Assembly: GCF_001455205.1 (NCBI RefSeq)
Contig: NZ_CP013341.1
Coordinates: forward strand, 186,001-250,000
From: Nitrosomonas ureae
GTDB taxonomy: Bacteria; Pseudomonadota; Gammaproteobacteria; Burkholderiales; Nitrosomonadaceae
DNA: 64,000 nucleotides
Direction: 5' to 3'
Shown: positions 51,269 through 61,165 of the stretch, piece after piece
Numbering within the stretch: position 1 is the stretch's first letter
Layout: every line of letters starts with the position of its first letter
Made by a program: the position numbers and the translations under genes
The notes under the pieces: model-generated
Told to the model about the DNA's origin: nothing
What the model saw: only the letters and a program-made list of their open reading frames with translations
Database searches by the model: none

Positions 51269-51975
51269 TCCGCACCCCCGTTTTCCAGAATAGTCCGGCT
51301 ACACCGAGCTACCAATTCAGGTGAAAGCACATTGAATGAACCGGGTTTCCCAGAAACAGATTGATTCGCCAGCCATTTTGCAACGGCATTCACCTCTCTC
51401 TCGGTCAACTGTTTAGCGATTTCAGACATGCAATCCGATGTCCGACTCCGCATAATGCTCCCACTACGCCACCCGCCCAGCTGCGCTGTAATATAAGCGC
51501 GGGACAACCCAATCAGACCCGGGATTGCAGGTTCCACGCCCATCAAAATATCTCCATGACAGGCACTGCATGGCGGAATATTGCGCTCCGGAGATCCTGA
51601 ATAAATCAGATGCTGCGCCAGTTTTATTTCCTCAGGTTGCATCTGAATCCGCTCGGGATCCGGATAGGGTAATTGCAAAGAAGAAAAATACTGTGCTATT
51701 TCCCGCAGATATTCGTCCGACATATTTTCCAGCAAAACGACCATAGGTTGATAATAGCGCCGGCCATCCCTGAAATTACGCAACTGGTTAAAGATATACC
51801 CCTGCGGTTTACCCGCTATACGAGGATAGTATGCATCACGCCCTACTTTGTCTTCAGCGCTATGACAGATGGTACAGGCCTTAACCCGCTCGGCCATGGT
51901 ATCGGGCACTTCACCACCAATGGCGTTCGCCACGCTCGTAATACATAACAATATCAATATAATAAAACGTGTCAT
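51265..51975 (-). CDS. Diheme cytochrome c
   Basis: This 236-residue precursor has a signal peptide (first about 19 residues) and two haem sites: C-T-I-C-H near 35 and C-S-A-C-H near 137. The layout is like cytochrome c4-type proteins. It is the first gene of a two-gene unit with the triheme protein. It may pass electrons between quinol or dehydrogenase complexes and oxidases; the exact partner is not shown. Confidence 0.9.
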   Translation of the reverse strand: MTRFIILILLCITSVANAIGGEVPDTMAERVKACTICHSAEDKVGRDAYYPRIAGKPQGYIFNQLRNFRDGRRYYQPMVVLLENMSDEYLREIAQYFSSLQLPYPDPERIQMQPEEIKLAQHLIYSGSPERNIPPCSACHGDILMGVEPAIPGLIGLSRAYITAQLGGWRSGSIMRSRTSDCMSEIAKQLTEREVNAVAKWLANQSVSGKPGSFNVLSPELVARCSRTILENGGAE

Positions 51976-52330
51976 TTAAAATTTTTCCGCAATTTATAAA
52001 TCCGGATCAATCGTGCGCACATCACACGCTTGCCGTATTTAATTTTTTAATTCGACATTTTGAAACTTTTGCAGCTCATAATCTGCAATTTAACACAGGT
52101 TCTTAACTGAAAACCCGGAAACATTTGGTTTGATATGCGCATTCACGATAGGATCGATTGGGTAAGGTAGCAGCCAGATTTGCACAGCCGCTTATGAGAA
52201 ACTAGCAACCCTCTGACAGCAATATTCTATCAAGCGGAAATGTTAAGATTGCCATTTCTTTCTAACCGATAGAACAATTAAAAATGTCCGTATCCAGTAA
52301 CCTGCTCCAAAGACATAACTTACAATTGAT
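51976..52330. other. Divergent intergenic region
   Basis: No gene seen. The cytochrome genes and the antiporter gene point apart from here. Confidence 0.35.
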
Positions 52331-53344
52331 ATGTCGGCAGTTCTAATTATATGGTTCGAATTCGGTCTCTGTGCCATATTGATTGGCTTTGCGGGAACCC
52401 GATTATGCCGATACGCCGACGTCATCGCGGACAAAACCGGTTTGTCCGGCAGCTGGATTGGTCTCATTCTACTTGCTACGGTGACTTCACTGCCTGAACT
52501 TGTAACAGGCGTCAGTGCCTTGACATTGGCAAACATACCCAATATTGCAGTGGGCAGTTTGCTGGGTAGTTGCGTCTTCAATTTGGCTATTCTGGTGGTA
52601 CTGGACTATCTGGCGCGCGGCGAATCATTGTACCGCCGCGCCAGTTCGAGCCACATTCTATCCGCAGGATTTGGTGTAATACTCATAGGATTTGTTGGGC
52701 TGAATGTTTTACTAATCGACAAAACCACTCTTACTATTGCTCACCTGGGAATTTATACGCCCGCTATCGTATTGTTCTACATTGTTGCCATGCGGGCACT
52801 CTACATCCACGAGCGAGCGCAGGTAAAAGAATTCGTTGAACAGGTCGCGGATCGCTACCCGGACATGACCTTGCATCAGGCTTATGTGCGTTATGTATTG
52901 TCGGCTTCTTTGGTTATCGCGGCCGGGATTTATTTACCGTTTGTAGGCGCACAATTGGCTGAAGTGATGGGTTGGCACAATACGTTTGTAGGGACGCTAT
53001 TCATTGCCGGGATCACCTCGCTTCCGGAACTTGCAGTCAGCATCGCCGCATTGCGCATGGGTGCACTGGATATGGCCATTGCCAATCTATTGGGTAGCAA
53101 TTTGTTCAATATCTTGATACTGGCACTGGAAGACATCATTTTTGTTGCAGGCCCGCTCCTGACTTTTACTTCACCCTTGCATGCTTTCTCCGCTTTCTCG
53201 GCAGTCATCATGAGCGGCATTGTCATCGTGGGCCTGGTTTATCGCCCCAGCACGCGTTTGTTCATCAGCATTGGCTGGATCAGCCTGAGCCTGTTCACCC
53301 TCTATCTGCTCAATACCTATGTGTTTTATCTGCATGGTGGATGA
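52331..53344 (+). CDS. CaCA-family Na+/Ca2+ (or H+/cation) antiporter
   Basis: This 337-residue membrane protein has two inverted alpha repeats, the CaCA signature: T-V-T-S-L-P-E-L-V-T-G-V-S near 55-67 and A-G-I-T-S-L-P-E-L-A-V-S near 227-238. Each is followed by G-S-x-x-x-N-x-x-x-x (G-S-L-L-G-S-C-V-F-N, L-L-G-S-N-L-F-N). About ten membrane segments. It is encoded just after a gap from the cytochromes and next to a P-type cation ATPase read toward it. Confidence 0.92.
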   Translation: MSAVLIIWFEFGLCAILIGFAGTRLCRYADVIADKTGLSGSWIGLILLATVTSLPELVTGVSALTLANIPNIAVGSLLGSCVFNLAILVVLDYLARGESLYRRASSSHILSAGFGVILIGFVGLNVLLIDKTTLTIAHLGIYTPAIVLFYIVAMRALYIHERAQVKEFVEQVADRYPDMTLHQAYVRYVLSASLVIAAGIYLPFVGAQLAEVMGWHNTFVGTLFIAGITSLPELAVSIAALRMGALDMAIANLLGSNLFNILILALEDIIFVAGPLLTFTSPLHAFSAFSAVIMSGIVIVGLVYRPSTRLFISIGWISLSLFTLYLLNTYVFYLHGG

Positions 53345-53355
53345 ATAATCCAGCA

Positions 53356-56073
53356 TTACAAATTCGTAATCCCCCGCCTTCTTAACAAGAATTTCTCGAA
53401 TTCAATCAGCAGAAATAAAATCAAACTAACCGCAATGATCCGCCCCCAAGTCGCTGCATCCAGCGCCGTTGTGCCAAACAATTGCTGCATGACGGGCCAA
53501 TAGGTAAACAACATTTGCAGCACCAGCAATAAACCAATCGCCCATAAAACATAGCGATTGCCCAGAAATCCCTGACGCGAATAAACGGAAGCCACCAGAT
53601 AGCGGCAATTGAACAAATAAACGATTTCACACATCACCAGCGTATTCACCACCACCGTGCGGCTCAATTCAACACTGGAACCTTGCAGGGTTTCCCAAAT
53701 ATAGAGAGCGAAGCCACCACTGATCATTAATAAAGAAACGAAGACAATGCGCCACACCAGAAATCCTGACAAAATAGATGCATTGGGATCATGCGGCGGG
53801 CGCGACATCACGCCGCTCTCCGGCCGCTCGAAAGAAAGCGAAATCGCCAGCGTCACCGTCGTCACCATATTGATCCACAAAATCTGCACGGGCGTGATGG
53901 GCAAGGCCATCCCCAGGATAATGGCAAGCATCAGGATACCTGCTTCACCGCTACTGGTCGGCAGAATGTAAACAACCGTTTTGCGGATATTATCGTAGAC
54001 AGTGCGGCCTTCCTCCACGGCGTGGGTGATCGATGCAAAGTTATCGTCCATCAACACCATTTCTGCTGCTTCCTTAGCAACTTCAGTGCCTTTACGTCCC
54101 ATCGCGACGCCAATATCGGCACGCTTTAACGCCGGAGCATCATTCACGCCGTCTCCCGTCATTGCGACAACCTCGCCGTTTTCCTGCAACGCAGTCACCA
54201 GCCGCAGTTTATGCTCGGGATTAGCGCGCGCGAAAATCTCCACATCGGCCGCCACTCTGCGCAATTGCGCGTCGTCCATATCGTCCAGTTCAATGCCCGT
54301 AATAGCGCGCTGACCATCCCCGATCCCTAATTTCGTGCCGATCGCACAGGCGGTAATGCGATGATCACCCGTGATCATTTTGACCTGAATACCGGCCGCG
54401 TGGCATTGTTGCACGGCGGCGATGGCTGCCTCGCGCGGCGGATCGACAATGCCAACCAGCCCGAGCAAGGTAAATCCCGTTTCAGCATCGGAGAATGCCA
54501 GTGTTTGTTGCTTCGCCTGTACCTTGCGACTGGCTATGGCCAGTATGCGCTGACCGTTTTCACTGGCTGCGCTTATTCTGGCATGCCAGAAACCCAATTG
54601 AATCGATTCGTTTTTTCCCTGGCTGCGCTGATGGCTGCACATGGCCAATACTTCCTCCGGAGCGCCTTTGGCATAAATCAGGCCCTGTCCGACAGAGTCA
54701 TGATGCAACGTCGCCATGAAACGATGTTCCGATTCAAAAGGAATCACATCCACGCGCGGTAATGCTTTCTGCTCCGAAATCGAATCCAAGCCCGCCTTCA
54801 TTGCCAACGTAACCAGTGCGCCCTCGGTCGGATCGCCCTGGATATCCCACCGGTCATCATGCTGCTGCAGCGAGGCATCGTTACACAGCAATCCGGCCCG
54901 GAACAATTCCAGTATATCGGCATCATCCGCAATCCTGATTTCCCTTCCATCCCGGCTAAAACCGCCTGCTGGCGCATAGCCTACGCCGCTGACTTGCAAT
55001 TGATCGGACGCAGTCATGACACTTTGCACGGTCATTTCATTGCGCGTCAGCGTACCGGTCTTATCCGTGCAAATAACGGTTACCGCACCCAGTGTTTCCA
55101 CTGCGGGCAGCCTGCGTACAATGGCGCTGCGCCGCGCCATATTTTGCACCCCCAGCGCCAGCGTAATCGTCATGATGGCGGGCAATCCCTCCGGAATTGC
55201 GGCGATGGCCATGCTCACCGCGGCCATGAAGATCTCGCCCGGAGGATAATCATGCAGCAAAAAGCCGTAAACAAACAGGCTCACCGCCAGGAATAGAATT
55301 ACTACCGTCAGCCAGCGGCCAAAAATTGCCATCTGCCGCAGTAGCGGTGAAACCAGCTTATCGACTTGCGCGATCATCTGGCTGATACGCCCAATCTCGG
55401 TATACTGACCGGTGGCAACCACAACACCCATCCCTTGGCCGTAAACCACCAGCGTACCTGAGTACGCCATGCAGAAACGGTCTCCGATCGCTGTCACGGC
55501 ATCGACCGCTGGAATGGATTTCTCGACCGCCACGGATTCGCCGGTCAACGCCGCCTCTTCGATGCGCAGATTTTTACAGCTGAGCAACCTCATATCAGCA
55601 GGCACCTTGTCACCGGACTGCACCACCACCACATCCCCCGGCACCAATTGCTCCGCTGGAATCTGTATCCGACGTCCTTCGCGCAATACCATTGCGTTAA
55701 GCGACAGCATGCGTCGGATCGCACTGAGCGCTTTCTCCGCCTTGCCTTCCTGTAAAAAACCGATGACGGCGTTAATCATCACGACGCCCAGAATAACGCC
55801 GCTATCCACCCAATGCCCCATAAATGCTGTCACCACCGACGCACCCAACAAGATATAAATCAGTACATTATGAAATTGCAACAAAAAACGGATAACCGCA
55901 CTTTCGGGTTTGGGCGGTTTTAAGCGATTGGCACCATATTTTTCCCAGCGTAGCTTGGCTTCTGATTGTGACAAACCGCTCTGCCCGGTCGCAAACGCCT
56001 GCAGAACGCTTTCTGCCGCATAACTGTGCCATGCGGGTGTTTTATCAACCAACGAATCGGGATCATACGACAT
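53356..56073 (-). CDS. Cation-transporting P-type ATPase (type II)
   Basis: From the ATG at 56073 (ribosome-binding AAGGAAA) this 905-residue P-type ATPase has the phosphorylation motif D-K-T-G-T-L-T, A-I-P-E-G-L-P-A in membrane helix 4, T-G-E-S in the actuator domain and M-T-G-D-G-V-N-D-A-P in the nucleotide domain. Residues in helix 6 read N-M-V-T-T-V-T-L-A, not the N-x-x-T-D of Ca2+ pumps such as SERCA, so the ion may be Ca2+, Na+, K+ or Mn2+. It converges on the CaCA antiporter gene, and the two stops are about 12 bases apart. Confidence 0.92.
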   Translation of the reverse strand: MSYDPDSLVDKTPAWHSYAAESVLQAFATGQSGLSQSEAKLRWEKYGANRLKPPKPESAVIRFLLQFHNVLIYILLGASVVTAFMGHWVDSGVILGVVMINAVIGFLQEGKAEKALSAIRRMLSLNAMVLREGRRIQIPAEQLVPGDVVVVQSGDKVPADMRLLSCKNLRIEEAALTGESVAVEKSIPAVDAVTAIGDRFCMAYSGTLVVYGQGMGVVVATGQYTEIGRISQMIAQVDKLVSPLLRQMAIFGRWLTVVILFLAVSLFVYGFLLHDYPPGEIFMAAVSMAIAAIPEGLPAIMTITLALGVQNMARRSAIVRRLPAVETLGAVTVICTDKTGTLTRNEMTVQSVMTASDQLQVSGVGYAPAGGFSRDGREIRIADDADILELFRAGLLCNDASLQQHDDRWDIQGDPTEGALVTLAMKAGLDSISEQKALPRVDVIPFESEHRFMATLHHDSVGQGLIYAKGAPEEVLAMCSHQRSQGKNESIQLGFWHARISAASENGQRILAIASRKVQAKQQTLAFSDAETGFTLLGLVGIVDPPREAAIAAVQQCHAAGIQVKMITGDHRITACAIGTKLGIGDGQRAITGIELDDMDDAQLRRVAADVEIFARANPEHKLRLVTALQENGEVVAMTGDGVNDAPALKRADIGVAMGRKGTEVAKEAAEMVLMDDNFASITHAVEEGRTVYDNIRKTVVYILPTSSGEAGILMLAIILGMALPITPVQILWINMVTTVTLAISLSFERPESGVMSRPPHDPNASILSGFLVWRIVFVSLLMISGGFALYIWETLQGSSVELSRTVVVNTLVMCEIVYLFNCRYLVASVYSRQGFLGNRYVLWAIGLLLVLQMLFTYWPVMQQLFGTTALDAATWGRIIAVSLILFLLIEFEKFLLRRRGITNL

Positions 56074-56197
56074 AAAAAATTTCCTTTGACGCAAAAAACG
56101 GACACACCCAGTTATCAGGAATAATTTGTATTTGAATATCCAGTACCGCTACAATGGAAAACATTCTTTTACCTTAACATAGCAAATGGAGCTTTCC

Positions 56198-56710
56198 ATG
56201 AAATACTCTATCATTCTGATGGCATTGATGACTATCTTGTTTACCCCTTTGACGCAAGCATCCGGACGCGTGCCGTTCGGACATCAGGTGATCGAGGTGC
56301 AAAACTACAGCCGCGCCACAGAACAAATCGCCATTTCCGGAATGATCAGCGATGGCGGCACGCAAGCCTTGGCCGCCACTGGATTTAAAACCGTCATTGA
56401 CTTACGAACAAAGAATGAAGGAACCGCCGAGGAAAAAGCGCTCGTCGACAGGGCCGGCATGATGTACTTCAACATCCCGACCACGGTTGCCGGAATCACG
56501 CGGGAACAGGTGGCCGAATTTACCAAAATTATCGAATCCGCCCAAAAACCGGTCTTGATTCATTGCGGATCGGGTAACCGCGCCAGCGCCATGTGGGCCA
56601 GCTATCGCATTACCCAAGGTGTTGAACCGGAAGCAGCCATCAAAGAAGCACGCAAAATGGGTTTACGCCCGCCGCTCGAGGAAAAGCTTCGTGAAATTAT
56701 GCTCAATTGA
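56198..56710 (+). CDS. Periplasmic DUF442 phosphatase/sulfurtransferase-like protein
   Basis: From the ATG at 56198 (GGAG six bases before) this 170-residue protein has a signal peptide (M-K-Y-S-I-I-L-M-A-L-M, ending near T-Q-A-S). The mature part is a DUF442 (BLH phosphatase-like) fold with the P-loop H-C-G-S-G-N-R-A, where the Cys is the nucleophile. DUF442 domains occur with persulfide dioxygenases in sulfide-oxidation operons, so this may process sulfur species. It lies near the cluster at 58-63 kb but is split from it by the R-M genes. Confidence 0.85.
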   Translation: MKYSIILMALMTILFTPLTQASGRVPFGHQVIEVQNYSRATEQIAISGMISDGGTQALAATGFKTVIDLRTKNEGTAEEKALVDRAGMMYFNIPTTVAGITREQVAEFTKIIESAQKPVLIHCGSGNRASAMWASYRITQGVEPEAAIKEARKMGLRPPLEEKLREIMLN

Positions 56711-56970
56711 GTCATTATCGCGGTCACTTGCTATAAGCAGACTGAGAAAATGCTGACGATTGACATTGTTGAAATAACCGTTCTTGATTATAACCGCTAC
56801 CTTGATCCTTATGTTTGGTTGCAGAAAGCAACCAAGTTCGACATTGGTAGAGCACTCAAAATAAAGCCTACTCTGCAGATCGGACTAGCCAATCATTAAA
56901 CAAAGAGATCGACTCTTTCTATTGCTATCCGTTAACTTTTATGTTGATTGAATAACCTAATGAAAAATAA
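56711..56970. other. Intergenic region
   Basis: No gene seen. A small hairpin (GGTTGC-AGAAA-GCAACC near 56817) lies within. Confidence 0.3.
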
Positions 56971-57560
56971 ATGAGTACTGAGCTGCTTCCTGAGTTTATC
57001 AGGCAAAACTATGAAGTCCATGAGTGGAAGCATGCTTGCGCAATCTTGAAGGTAGATTTTCCTAACGAATGGAATGATATTTTGCGGTTCTAACTGCTTT
57101 TCGCTTAAATAAAAGCTGGATTACCAATTCCGGTGGAAGCAAATCTCAAGTTTCTAAATTTATAGATAGCTTTCTATATAGTCGCAACTGGATTGAGAAA
57201 GAATTTAAAACACAAGTAGTTGTTGACCAGAACACTATAGATACTCCCACACATAGAGTCGATTGTTTCAGAAATCGTGTAGCGCTGGAAATCGAGTGGA
57301 ATAATAAAGATCCATTTTATGATCGAGATTTGAACAATTTCAGATTGCTTTTCGATCTAAGAGCAATTAGCGTTGGCGTTATAATTACACGATGCGATGA
57401 TCTTCAGGATATTTTTAATGATCTCGGTAGGGGAAGTTCATATGGTGCATCAACGACACATATGAGCAAGCTTCTACCGCGCATCAAGGGCGGAAGTGGT
57501 GCTGGCTGCCCTTTACTAGTACTGGGAATTTCAAAATCACTCTATGTGGAGGATGAATAA
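56971..57560 (+). pseudogene. BglII/BstYI-family restriction endonuclease, frameshifted
   Basis: The first frame starts at ATG 56971 with Y-E-V-H-E-W-K-H-A-C-A-I-L and D-F-P-N-E-W-N-D-I-L, then stops at 57091. The match resumes one frame over at about 57084 as L-T-A-F-R-L, G-G-S-K-S-Q and T-P-T-H-R-V-D-C-F-R-N-R-V-A-L-E-I-E-W-N. That last part holds the conserved catalytic D and E-x-E residues of BglII-type nucleases. It runs on to S-Y-G-A-S-T-T-H-M-S-K-L-L-P-R. A single missing base near 57084 explains it. It may be a real inactivation or a sequencing error. AT-rich codon use marks it as acquired. Confidence 0.85.
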
Positions 57561-57562
57561 AG

Positions 57563-58210
57563 GTGGGAGCATCTGATGATTTATTGGAAGAAGTAGGAAA
57601 ACGAAAATTCTCAACTGTATTGGCTGATCCACCGTGGCAGTTTCAGAATAGAACAGGGAAAATGGCTCCTGAACACAAGCGTCTTTCACGATACCCAACT
57701 ATGACTCTACAAGAAATTAAAGATCTTCCTGTGGAAGCCATTGTGAATGATACGGCGCATCTTTATCTATGGGTTCCAAACGCTTTGCTTGCCGATGGAC
57801 TACAAGTAATGGAACATTGGGGTTTTACATATAAGACCAACTTAATCTGGTACAAAATTAGAAAAGATGGTGGCCCCGATAGAAGGGGCGTTGGTTTTTA
57901 CTTCCGAAATGTGACCGAGATGATTTTGTTCGGAGTGAGAGGAAAAAGTGCACGCACGTTGCAGCCGGGAAGAAGTCAAGAAAATATCATCTCATCCCAA
58001 AAAAGAGAACACAGTAGAAAACCCGATGAACAATATCAAATCATAGAATCTTGTAGCCCGGATCCATATATTGAGCTTTTTTCAAGAGGGTCAAGAAAGA
58101 GCTGGTTTGTGTGGGGTAATCAGTCTCGTGAATACACCTTGGATTGGGATACATATTCTAACCACTCGCAAGCAAATATTGTTCCTTTTAAACAGCGCAC
58201 GCTGCTATAA
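57563..58210 (+). CDS. MT-A70-family DNA adenine methyltransferase (partner of the restriction gene)
   Basis: This 215-residue methyltransferase has the D-P-P-W motif (L-A-D-P-P-W-Q-F at about 20-27), the MT-A70 N6-adenine signature, and Y-L-W-V-P-N and N-L-I-W-Y-K further on. The C-terminal E-L-F-S-R and W-F-V-W-G-N are typical. It starts at GTG 57563, three bases after the nuclease stop, with GGAGG nine bases upstream. It should protect the site cut by the neighbouring nuclease. It appears intact while the nuclease is broken, the safe order of loss for an R-M pair. Confidence 0.9.
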   Translation: MGASDDLLEEVGKRKFSTVLADPPWQFQNRTGKMAPEHKRLSRYPTMTLQEIKDLPVEAIVNDTAHLYLWVPNALLADGLQVMEHWGFTYKTNLIWYKIRKDGGPDRRGVGFYFRNVTEMILFGVRGKSARTLQPGRSQENIISSQKREHSRKPDEQYQIIESCSPDPYIELFSRGSRKSWFVWGNQSREYTLDWDTYSNHSQANIVPFKQRTLL

Positions 58211-58211
58211 A

Positions 58212-59042
58212 TTAACCAATCCAAAATAACCGCAAAATCATCCACACCGCTATGCCCATCGAAACGACCGCAAATCCCTGCTGTAGCCTTGAAGGTGCAA
58301 GATAACCGGCAATAGCACGCCCTATCAACATGCCAGCCAATGCTCCGGTGGCAAAAGGCAGTGCAACAGGCCAGTTCATCGTACCCAGAACAGTTGCCGA
58401 GGCCACCCCGACGGCTGAAATAAGCGCGATGACGGCCAGCGCTGTAGCCAGTATGGATTGCATTGAAAGATTGGTGGCTCTTTTAAGCGCCGGAACAACC
58501 ACAAAACCACCGCCGACCCCGAGCAAGCCTGATATAAAGCCGGTGGCGATGCCTGAATAACCCAGCGCGCGAACACACGGCCAGCCCCATATTAAGCGAC
58601 CGTGCTCGTATTCCAGCCGACAAGGAATGGCAGCAAGATTAGATTGCGGATCTGCCGCATCCTTTTTTTCAGCCATTGGTTGCGCGCTTTGCCGCAACAT
58701 ATTCACCGCCACATAAAATAAAACCAGTGCAAATAACACTGTCAAGGGTGCATTCGGCAGCTTCTGCGCCAGCCATATCCCGGCGGGTGCTACCAATATT
58801 CCGGTAATTGCAATAAATCCTGCCGCCCGGTAACGCACCTTTCCCTGTCGTAACGCGATAAGTGCGCCAATTGCTGATGACACGCACACTGCGAGCAAGG
58901 CGATCGGAGCGGATTCGGCCACAGTGAAATGCAACCCGAAGATGAGTAAGGGCACTGCGATTATCGCTCCGCCTGCACCGGTCAGCGCTAGGACGGCGCC
59001 GGTACCGGCGCCAAGCAGTATGCTGGTTAACAATATTTCCAC
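58212..59042 (-). CDS. TauE/SafE-family sulfite/sulfonate exporter
   Basis: This 276-residue membrane protein has about eight segments and two copies of the G-x-G-G-G-x-x-x-x-P motif (A-L-T-G-A-G-G-A-I-I-A-V-P near 20 and G-L-L-G-V-G-G-G-F-V-V-V-P near 178), as in TauE/SafE. In sulfide clusters it exports sulfite formed by persulfide oxidation. The stop lies right next to that of the methyltransferase on the other strand. The start is 6 bp after the SQR gene stop, so it is co-transcribed with that gene. Confidence 0.9.
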   Translation of the reverse strand: MEILLTSILLGAGTGAVLALTGAGGAIIAVPLLIFGLHFTVAESAPIALLAVCVSSAIGALIALRQGKVRYRAAGFIAITGILVAPAGIWLAQKLPNAPLTVLFALVLFYVAVNMLRQSAQPMAEKKDAADPQSNLAAIPCRLEYEHGRLIWGWPCVRALGYSGIATGFISGLLGVGGGFVVVPALKRATNLSMQSILATALAVIALISAVGVASATVLGTMNWPVALPFATGALAGMLIGRAIAGYLAPSRLQQGFAVVSMGIAVWMILRLFWIG

Positions 59043-59048
59043 TCCAGC

Positions 59049-60659
59049 TCAGTGCGACTTGCGAGGATGGGCAAGCCACTCCTTGCCTTTCAACATGCCA
59101 TTCCAATAAATCCATGGAAAAACAGTCTTCTTGAGAAACCAGTAAAGCTTACTCGGCACGGTAGGTTTCAATGGGAACGTGGGCAATAATTTTCCACCGA
59201 AACCAAATTCAGCTAGGACTACCTTGCCGTTTTCCACAGTCAGCGGACATGCACCATAACCGTCGTAAAAGGCTGTAAATTCCCGGTCTTCTTTTTCCGC
59301 CAGCAAATTCCCGGCCACCACAACAATTTGCTTTCTGGCGGCGGCTGCAGTTTTCGCATTCGGCGAAGAACACGCATCTCCCAGTGAAAATATATTGGCA
59401 TAATCGGTATGCTGCAGTGTCTTCTCATTCACCTTGCAAAAACCGCTGGCATCCGCTAAGGGACTATCGCGCAAAAAGTCCGGCGCCATTTGTGGCGGTG
59501 TTACATGCAGCAAATCAAAGGGTTTTGCTTCGTGAATCACCGTACCATTCGCATCTTTAATTTCAAAATAAGCAATTTTTTGTGCTCCGTCCACTTTGAC
59601 CAGATTGGAATTAAATACCAGTTTTGCATGATAACGCCTAACATACTCCATCAAGGGTGGAACAAAATCAGCCACACCAAATAGCACAGCACCCGCGGTA
59701 TCAAACTCAACATTTATGTTTTCCAAACAACCCGCTTGCAGCCAGTGATCACAAGAAAGATACATGGCTTTCTGTGGCGCACCGGCACATTTAATGGGCA
59801 TGGGCGGTTGAGTGAAAATCGCCTTCCCGGATTTAAACCCCTGTACCAATTCCCAGGTATAAGGCGCCAAATCATGACGATAATTCGAGGTAACACCATT
59901 TTTACCCAGCGTTTCTTCCAATCCTTCAATCTTTTCCCATGCGGTCCGGATGCCGGGACATACAACCAACTGCCGGTAGCCGATTACCCGCCCATCATCC
60001 AGACGAACTTTGTTTTGCTCCGGATCAAATACAGTTGCAGATGCCTGTATCCACTCCGCGTTTCTTGGAATCACATTCCCCATCGGCTTTACCGTTTCAG
60101 CAATATCGTATGCGCCTGCACCCACCAGCGTCCATGCAGGCTGATAATAGTGACGATCACTGGGTTCGATAATTGCAATGCGCAAGGTTGGCCGCCGTTT
60201 GAGAAGACTGGCAGTCACCCCGATACCTGCCGAACCACCACCAATAACAACCACATCGAAAGCGCTTCCCCAATTGCACGCATCGATGACCGAGTCCTGC
60301 ACCTTCACTTTATCGCCATTACTTTGCCGAGCCATCTCGTGTAAAGCAGCTGCCCGCCTGCCGGAGTTACAAAAAGCCAGAACCGGTTTAGGCAACTCAA
60401 CCATTAACTTCTGAAAAGCTTCAACACGTTCGGTAGGTACGGCGCCCATTTTGACAGGCAGATAAATAAAGATAATGCCTTGAGCTTTAGCCATCGCTTC
60501 CAGCTCTTCACTATGCGGTTGATTCTCGCCACCTTCGTAGTCCGGGCGGTTACAAATGATGGATTTATAACCGGCTGCAGCAACCGCACTGATGTCGTCA
60601 ACACTAATCTGACCACTCACTGAAAACTGGTGATCCAGTTTAATAATGTTCATGGACAT
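59049..60659 (-). CDS. DUF442 - sulfide:quinone oxidoreductase fusion
   Basis: Residues 1-115 form a DUF442 (phosphatase/rhodanese-like) domain with a P-loop F-C-N-S-G-R-R-A whose Cys97 is kept. Residues 130-536 are a flavoprotein of the SQR type: FAD motif V-V-I-G-G-G-S-A-G-I-G at 137-147, redox-site cysteines in V-V-C-P-G and I-K-C-A-G-A-P-Q, and G-D-A-C-S-S at the second FAD strand. It should oxidise sulfide to persulfide and pass electrons to quinone. The fused domain may pass the sulfur on. In many BigR operons the DUF442 domain is fused to the dioxygenase instead. Confidence 0.9.
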   Translation of the reverse strand: MSMNIIKLDHQFSVSGQISVDDISAVAAAGYKSIICNRPDYEGGENQPHSEELEAMAKAQGIIFIYLPVKMGAVPTERVEAFQKLMVELPKPVLAFCNSGRRAAALHEMARQSNGDKVKVQDSVIDACNWGSAFDVVVIGGGSAGIGVTASLLKRRPTLRIAIIEPSDRHYYQPAWTLVGAGAYDIAETVKPMGNVIPRNAEWIQASATVFDPEQNKVRLDDGRVIGYRQLVVCPGIRTAWEKIEGLEETLGKNGVTSNYRHDLAPYTWELVQGFKSGKAIFTQPPMPIKCAGAPQKAMYLSCDHWLQAGCLENINVEFDTAGAVLFGVADFVPPLMEYVRRYHAKLVFNSNLVKVDGAQKIAYFEIKDANGTVIHEAKPFDLLHVTPPQMAPDFLRDSPLADASGFCKVNEKTLQHTDYANIFSLGDACSSPNAKTAAAARKQIVVVAGNLLAEKEDREFTAFYDGYGACPLTVENGKVVLAEFGFGGKLLPTFPLKPTVPSKLYWFLKKTVFPWIYWNGMLKGKEWLAHPRKSH

Positions 60660-60735
60660 GCCTATCCTCCTTTATTAACCCGCGATGTGGTATCGCAAAA
60701 AAGACCCATAGGCGCTATAACCAATCTTCAGTCTT

Positions 60736-61062
60736 TTATGTGGAATGTTTCTTGCAGTAGAGATTGAATAAAGTCTCCATGATTTGAATGGCCTCCGAGC
60801 TTGCTAGACTATAGTAGATGTACTTACCTCTTCGTTCTGTCGAAACCAGATTTTCTTCACGCAACACGGTGAGTTGCTGCGATAAAGTGGGTTGATGAAT
60901 GTCCAATAATTCTTCCAGTTCCCCCACATTCCGTGTTCCCTGACTCAGTTCGCATAAAATGAGCAATCGATCTTCATTAGCGAGAATCTTCAGCAATGCA
61001 CAGGCCGCCGCAGCCGATGTGTGTAATGCTGCCATACCGTTTAAAACTGGTTGTGTTTTCAT
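60736..61062 (-). CDS. bigR: ArsR-family repressor, BigR/SqrR-type
   Basis: This 108-residue winged-helix protein has a helix-turn-helix (H-Q-P-T-L-S-Q-Q-L-T-V-L) and cysteines at 21, 37 and 103. Cys37 and Cys103 match the pair that forms a disulfide or tri/tetrasulfide in BigR and SqrR when sulfide or persulfide is present, which lifts repression. It is the sensor for the neighbouring sulfide genes. It lies upstream of the SQR gene, with an AT-rich gap. Confidence 0.88.
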   Translation of the reverse strand: MKTQPVLNGMAALHTSAAAACALLKILANEDRLLILCELSQGTRNVGELEELLDIHQPTLSQQLTVLREENLVSTERRGKYIYYSLASSEAIQIMETLFNLYCKKHST

Positions 61063-61165
61063 GTTTTATCATACTTTAGTGTAATTAATTATTCGAGGCC
61101 CCGAAATTCAACAATGATGACAAGGATATTAATCCTAATTTATTTTATAGAAATTGTCAGTAAAC

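Noticed and set aside
56817..56838. Small hairpin before the restriction gene
   Set aside because: Six-base stem, no T-run and no phylogenetic support; not called as a terminator or RNA.
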